Shown one piece after another: positions 61,001 through 64,000 of a DNA stretch of 64,000 nt. This DNA is from WHTX01 sp038255145. Lineage in GTDB: Bacteria; Actinomycetota; Acidimicrobiia; Acidimicrobiales; CAIXPF01. The notes beneath the pieces are model-generated. The model ran no database searches and had not been told where the DNA came from. It worked only from the letters and a program-made list of their open reading frames with translations. The stretch covers positions 1 to 64,000 of the forward strand of contig JBBSLP010000027.1 of the NCBI GenBank assembly GCA_038255145.1. The letters run 5' to 3'. Within the stretch, counting starts at the first letter, position 1. Each line of letters opens with the position of its first letter. The position numbers and the translations under genes are program-made.

Positions 61001-62027
61001 TGGCGGGGGTCGACACGTGGTAGCCGCCGATGGACAGGTCGTCCCTGGTGGCCACCTGACCGGCGGACATGAGCAGCACGTCGCACGAGGTGCCGCCCAT
61101 CTCCATGGAGATGAGGTTGCCGGCATCGGCAGGGTCGATGCCGGCGGCGTCGACGGCCCGCCGGTAGAGCTCGAGGGCGCCCACGGCGGCAGCAGGTCCG
61201 CTGAGCAGCAGGTTCACCGGCCGGGCCTCGACCTGGGCCACCGACGCCGCCCCACCGTTGGACTGGACGAGGAGGATGGGGCGGGCCAGCCCGTGGGCGG
61301 CGAGCTCGGTGTCGAGGGCCCGCAGGTAGTCGACGACCCTGGGCGCCAGGGTGGCGTTGAGCACGGCGGTGGAGGTGCGCTCGTACTCCCCCATCGTCGG
61401 TGACACGGCCGCGGATCGGGTGATCCAGCGCCCGGCCCAGCGCCGCTGGACCTCGGCCTCGAGGGCGACCTCGTGGCTGTCGTCGACGAAGCTGTTGAAC
61501 AGGGCGATGGCCACCGATTCGACGCCCTCGGCCTCGAAGGCGGCTACCGCCGCGTCGACGTCCGCCGCCACGAGGGGGGCGTGCTCGCTGCCGTCGGCAT
61601 CGATGCGCCCACCGATGCCGAAGCGCAGGTAGCGGGGCACGAGCACGGGGGCGAAGGGGCGGCGGTGGTCCCACTGGTCCTCACGCAGGCCCCGACGGAT
61701 CTCGAGGGCATCGCGGAACCCGGTCGTGGTGAGGAGGCCGACCGTGGCCCCCTTGCCCTCGAGCACGGTGTTGGTGGCCACCGTGGAGCCGTGCACGAAC
61801 AGGGCGCACCCGCCGAGCACGTCGTCCACGCTGCGGTCGAGGTCTGCGGCCAGGCGGGCCACGGCGGCGAGGACGCCGCGGCTGGGGTCCCGGGGCACCG
61901 ACGGCACCTTGGCCACCCACAGCGACCCGGTGGCGTCGGCCATGACCAGGTCGGTGAACGTGCCCCCGACGTCGACCCCGATGCGCCAGGGCGCCTGCGG
62001 CACCCGGCCCCCCATCCCGTGACCCAT
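58065..62027 (-). CDS. Hydantoinase/oxoprolinase, HyuA and HyuB domains fused
   Basis: 1320 residues, comparable to the full-length 5-oxoprolinase of eukaryotes. The N-terminal half is HyuA-like: an ASKHA ATPase start (WRIGVDVGGTFTDLVM), EMGGTSCDVLLM, TVGAGGGTIAGVD and GGAGPMHGAVVGRGLG. From ~residue 740 the HyuB part begins (MQNRLDQISRHMGWVMTRTA, FSQSHDFSCFVTGADG, DPYVAGGNHLPDW, ending TPGGGGWGDPFERDP). It would hydrolyse a hydantoin or 5-oxoproline-like ring with ATP. In bacteria the two are often separate genes. Which substrate is unknown; an Ala/Ser/Thr linker joins the halves. Confidence 0.9.
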   Translation of the reverse strand: MGHGMGGRVPQAPWRIGVDVGGTFTDLVMADATGSLWVAKVPSVPRDPSRGVLAAVARLAADLDRSVDDVLGGCALFVHGSTVATNTVLEGKGATVGLLTTTGFRDALEIRRGLREDQWDHRRPFAPVLVPRYLRFGIGGRIDADGSEHAPLVAADVDAAVAAFEAEGVESVAIALFNSFVDDSHEVALEAEVQRRWAGRWITRSAAVSPTMGEYERTSTAVLNATLAPRVVDYLRALDTELAAHGLARPILLVQSNGGAASVAQVEARPVNLLLSGPAAAVGALELYRRAVDAAGIDPADAGNLISMEMGGTSCDVLLMSAGQVATRDDLSIGGYHVSTPAIDIHTVGAGGGTIAGVDPAGMLFVGPRGAGADPGPAGYGRGGTEPTVTDAQLVLGRLRPGPYAGGGIDLDLDAATEALRRRVAEPLGLSVEDAAAGIISLLEQNLLHAVEYMSIERGHSPRRFTLVAAGGAGPMHGAVVGRGLGCARVYVPRDAGALCAIGMLHAEVRQDFLRVLMGDLDAIDPAEVVDGLAALDAQATAALAEEGFGADAVILQRELDLHHPGQLWSIRVPVAPGVEQEDGFDPAAVRAAFEVEYRRLYGHVQPDGTIMIASLRVTGRASTGRVAQPDAPVVPGPPTPVETRKVWHGAHGWLDTAIYAGADLGPGHRLSGPLLVEEVTTTVLAGPDDVLVVDAAGSFLIELGPPGGTGAEELATAASSASAASSTTAVATTGRDPVVLALMQNRLDQISRHMGWVMTRTARSTIFSQSHDFSCFVTGADGTLVANADGIPIHTGGGGFAVRALLRDFAGRIHPEDVFILSDPYVAGGNHLPDWVIARPIFVSGPMTDGGAGPVLAGFCCNRAHQSDIGGGLAGTYNPEATEIWHEGIRLPVCKLVDRGEVRDDLWKLLLINSRTPELLDGDLRAMSGSTRIGAERVAALIDELGLDSYRDHLDGVLDHAEARMCAAVAALPDGVYRGEDHTDNDCFRKVDIAVRVTLTVAGDELTVDFTGTDPQIAGFKNSSVANTWSAVYLALSSFFPSDIPRNEGTYRRVHIIAPEGSIVNARPPAPMTMNTVFVAHEIVHAVWKALAQADPARACAGWSKTVHGHVAGTGDDGRSWVMYQWHAMGTPGATAERDGFPQLGHLISLGGLDLPNLEFHEQVYPVRYRCWEQRCDAGGPGARRGGTGVRYEADIRRAAAWSFRAEGLDTPSGYGVLGGGDGAVGEEWVTPVDEAVDGPQFIPPKYGVRRLGPARMTALTPGGGGWGDPFERDPALVLRDVRDGVVSMAGAERDYGVVLAADGRAVDVDATAARRQRR

Positions 62028-62078
62028 GTCCCGACCGTAGCGGCCGCTCCCTGGTCGCCGTCCTACCGGAGGGCCCGG

Positions 62079-62497
62079 TCAGCGACGGGGCCCGCGCCGA
62101 AGCCGGTGGGCCATGACGGCGCCGACCAGGGCCCCGAAGGCGGCGTGATCGGCCACCTGGGGGGCCCGGGGCAGGGCGGCGACGACCGGGAAGCGGCCGG
62201 AGGCGATGCGCACATCGATGGCGGCGATGGCCACCCCTGCCGCGACCCCGAAGGCCACGGTGTGGCGGCGGGGCAGCACGGCCACCAGCACGGCGGCCCA
62301 GCCCACGGACATGGCCGTGTGGGCGGCGGCACCGCGGACCAGGCCCGGTCGGCCCAGCAGCTGGCCGGCCGCCCGCGCCGCGGCCAGGGGGGGGCTCCGG
62401 TGGCCAGGGCGTGGGCGGTGGAGGGGATCCCGCTGAGGGTCCCGGCCACCACGGCGGCGACGACCACATCGCCGGGGTGGCGACCCGACCGCGGCAC
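62079..62497 (-). pseudogene. Small membrane protein split by a frameshift at a G8 tract
   Basis: From the GTG at 62497 the frame starts PRSGRHPGDVVVAAVVAGTL, SGIPSTAHALATG, then loses sense. Another frame (readable from about 62400 to 62079) continues AAARAAGQLLGRPGLVRGAA, MSVGWAAVLVAVLPRRHTVA, ending HRLRRGPRR. The change point is at a run of eight G at about 62387-62394. Together they form a ~140-residue protein with three or four hydrophobic segments. Indel by slippage or sequencing error. Confidence 0.55.
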
Positions 62498-62504
62498 CGC
62501 GGGT

Positions 62505-64000
62505 CTAGGTCGTCGAGCCCGCAGCGCTGAGGGCCAGGGTGTCGAGGGCGTAGCGGCGCAGACGGGCGTAGTCGACCTTGCCGTTGGCGGCCCGACCGAT
62601 GGTGTCCACCTCGACGACGTGCTTGGGGGCCTTGTAGCCGGCGATGCGCTCCTTGACGTGGGCGATGAGCTCGGCCCCGTTGGCCGTGGCCCCGGGTTGG
62701 AGGGCCACCACGGCGGTGACGGTCTCGCCGAAGCGCTCGTCGGGCAGGCCCACGACCACGGCGTCGTCCACGGCGGGGTGCAGCTTGAGGGCTTCCTCCA
62801 CCTCTTCGGGGAAGACCTTCTCGCCGCCGGTGTTGATGCACACCGAACCCCGACCCAGCAACACCAGGGTGCCGTCGTCGTCGACCCGGGCGTAGTCGCC
62901 GGGGATGGAGTAGCGGTCGCCGTCGATGACCACGAAGGTGCGCTCGGACTTGGCCGCGTCCTTGTAGTAGCCGATGGGCTGGTGACCGCGCACGGCGACC
63001 CGACCGACCTGGTCGGAGCCGGGGCGGACGTCGTGGTTCTCCTTGTCGAGCACCCGGGTGTTCTCGGTGACCTTGAACTTGGCCGTCTTCACCGACCCCG
63101 CCGACGTCGACACCGACTGGCCCATGCCCATGGCCTCGGACGACCCGAAGTTGTCGACCAGTTGCTCGTGGGGCAGGTGGCGCAGCAGGCCCTCCTTCAC
63201 CGGGGCCGACCACATGACCCCCGACGAGGACAGCACCTCGAGGCCGGACAGGTCCCAGCGATCGGGATCGGCGTCGAGGGCGGCAAGCATGGGCCGGGCG
63301 ATGACGTCGCCGACGATGGCCGAGGCGGCCACGTGGTGGCGCTGGAAGGCGTCGAGCACGTCCTCGGCGTGGAAGTGGCGAGCTTCGATGGTGGCCACGC
63401 AACCGCCGGCGGACAGGCGGGCCAGGGCCGAGAACCACCCCGTGGCGTGCATGAGGGGGCAGGCGGGCAGGCTGACCTTGCCGGGCCGGGCGGGCAGGGC
63501 GGCGATGGCGTCGTAGTCGGCCGGCCCCCGGAAGTGCCGGGAGGTGGCACCCAGGACGCCGCGCACGAGGTCGTCCTGGCGCCACATGACGCCCTTGGGC
63601 ATCCCCGTCGTGCCCCCGGTGTAGATCATCAGCAGGTCATCGTCGCCCCGCGGTGGCCAGAGGCGCACGGTGTCCGACGCCGCCTCGACGGCCGCCTCGT
63701 AGTCCACGGCCCAGTCGGGGCACGGCCCGCTGCCGTCGTCGACCCACAGCCAGGTGACCACCTTGGGCACGCGGTCGCGCACCCCCTCGACGTGCTCGGC
63801 GAAGGCACCGTGGAAGACGACGGCGACGACGTCGGCGTTGTCCCACAGGTAGGTGAGCTCGTCATCGGCGTAGCGGTAGTTGGTGTTGACGGGCACCAGG
63901 CCGGCCTTGAAGGCGCCGTAGCAGGCCTCGAGGTACTCGGGGCAGTTGTAGAGGTACAGCCCCACCTTGTCCTGGTGCACGGCGCCGGCCTCGGCGATGT
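62505..64000 (-). CDS. Acyl-CoA synthetase (FadD-like), N-terminus beyond window
   Basis: The frame is open to the window edge and 497 codons are visible (from about residue 45 of a ~540-residue enzyme). ANL-superfamily ligase: GLYLYNCPEYLEACYGAFKA, AMP-binding P-loop LMIYTGGTTGMPKGVMWR, GYYKD, YSIPGDYARV and the C-terminal lysine motif GRAANGKVDY. It activates a carboxylic acid to its CoA thioester. The sequence resembles actinobacterial FadD enzymes linked to steroid side chains, but that is memory-based. It is followed by the split membrane protein gene at 62497. Confidence 0.9.
   Translation of the reverse strand, partial: IAEAGAVHQDKVGLYLYNCPEYLEACYGAFKAGLVPVNTNYRYADDELTYLWDNADVVAVVFHGAFAEHVEGVRDRVPKVVTWLWVDDGSGPCPDWAVDYEAAVEAASDTVRLWPPRGDDDLLMIYTGGTTGMPKGVMWRQDDLVRGVLGATSRHFRGPADYDAIAALPARPGKVSLPACPLMHATGWFSALARLSAGGCVATIEARHFHAEDVLDAFQRHHVAASAIVGDVIARPMLAALDADPDRWDLSGLEVLSSSGVMWSAPVKEGLLRHLPHEQLVDNFGSSEAMGMGQSVSTSAGSVKTAKFKVTENTRVLDKENHDVRPGSDQVGRVAVRGHQPIGYYKDAAKSERTFVVIDGDRYSIPGDYARVDDDGTLVLLGRGSVCINTGGEKVFPEEVEEALKLHPAVDDAVVVGLPDERFGETVTAVVALQPGATANGAELIAHVKERIAGYKAPKHVVEVDTIGRAANGKVDYARLRRYALDTLALSAAGSTT

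Overview
The window is GC-rich DNA (about 70% by eye) with many GTG and TTG starts and long antisense shadow frames. It looks like an actinobacterial chromosome. Acidimicrobiia is my best guess from the gene content (LLM and Baeyer-Villiger monooxygenases, FadD-type ligase, MerR/SigJ-type regulators, Fe-S type PurF), but that is inference because no rRNA is present.

Region 1 (1-4.6 kb) holds the start of an Asp/Asn/Gly-rich repetitive protein, an RlmI-like rRNA methyltransferase, a TetR regulator divergent from a small stress-barrel-like protein, a lone receiver domain and an SDR dehydrogenase. Region 2 (4.9-17.6 kb) is a minus-strand purine cluster read as purSL, purQ, purC, purE, a 378-bp gap with three near-palindromic repeats, purK, purF, a purD-purM fusion, purN and guaB. 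It covers most steps from PRPP to AICAR-precursor intermediates plus IMP to XMP; purB and purH are not in the window. Region 3 (17.7-20.0 kb) has a 1-Cys peroxiredoxin, a transsulfuration PLP enzyme behind a probable SAM riboswitch, and the C-terminal scrap of an LLM monooxygenase that marks a breakpoint.

Region 4 (20.1-31.6 kb) is an accessory island. A tightly overlapping plus-strand operon encodes an Rrf2/NsrR-like Fe-S regulator, a YwiC-like membrane protein, a tiny Cys-containing upstream ORF, a cupin, a 51-residue membrane protein, a CxxC HMA-like protein and an alternative-oxidase-like di-iron protein. A second operon encodes a membrane protein, a DUF3565-DUF1971-like fusion, one complete and one truncated group III truncated haemoglobin, and a PAS protein, divergent from a SufR/ArsR-like regulator. 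A CTAGTCT half-site lies upstream of both operons. Together these suggest a nitric-oxide or low-oxygen respiratory stress island. Several genes here are visibly decayed (UspA, TauE, Rieske, surface protein).

Region 5 (31.6-46.5 kb) has a MerR regulator, a ferredoxin-reductase-like flavoprotein and a SigJ-like sigma factor with a quinone oxidoreductase. The sigma-oxidoreductase pair is duplicated 10 kb downstream, and the two copies carry different lesions. Between the copies are a tRNA-Arg(CCT) with a 46-bp duplicated 3' end bounding a 1.7-kb element (XRE regulator plus nucleotidyltransferase-like protein), a DUF4331/TPR pair, a sigma factor ending in a CCTCA microsatellite, and an orphan Panacea (SocA/DUF4065) gene.

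Region 6 (46.5-64 kb) holds an ankyrin protein, a FAD monooxygenase, a 24-residue membrane peptide, a possible toxin-antitoxin pair, a mosaic of broken MFS/SDR/TetR genes, and a D-aminoacylase with a nonsense codon in its metal motif. Further on are a 2OG-Fe(II) oxygenase, a Baeyer-Villiger monooxygenase-esterase fusion, a DUF488 protein, a fused HyuA-HyuB hydantoinase/oxoprolinase and a FadD-like acyl-CoA synthetase cut by the window end. The catabolic genes here would suit ketone or steroid-like carbon degradation. All assignments come from reading motifs; no database search was possible.
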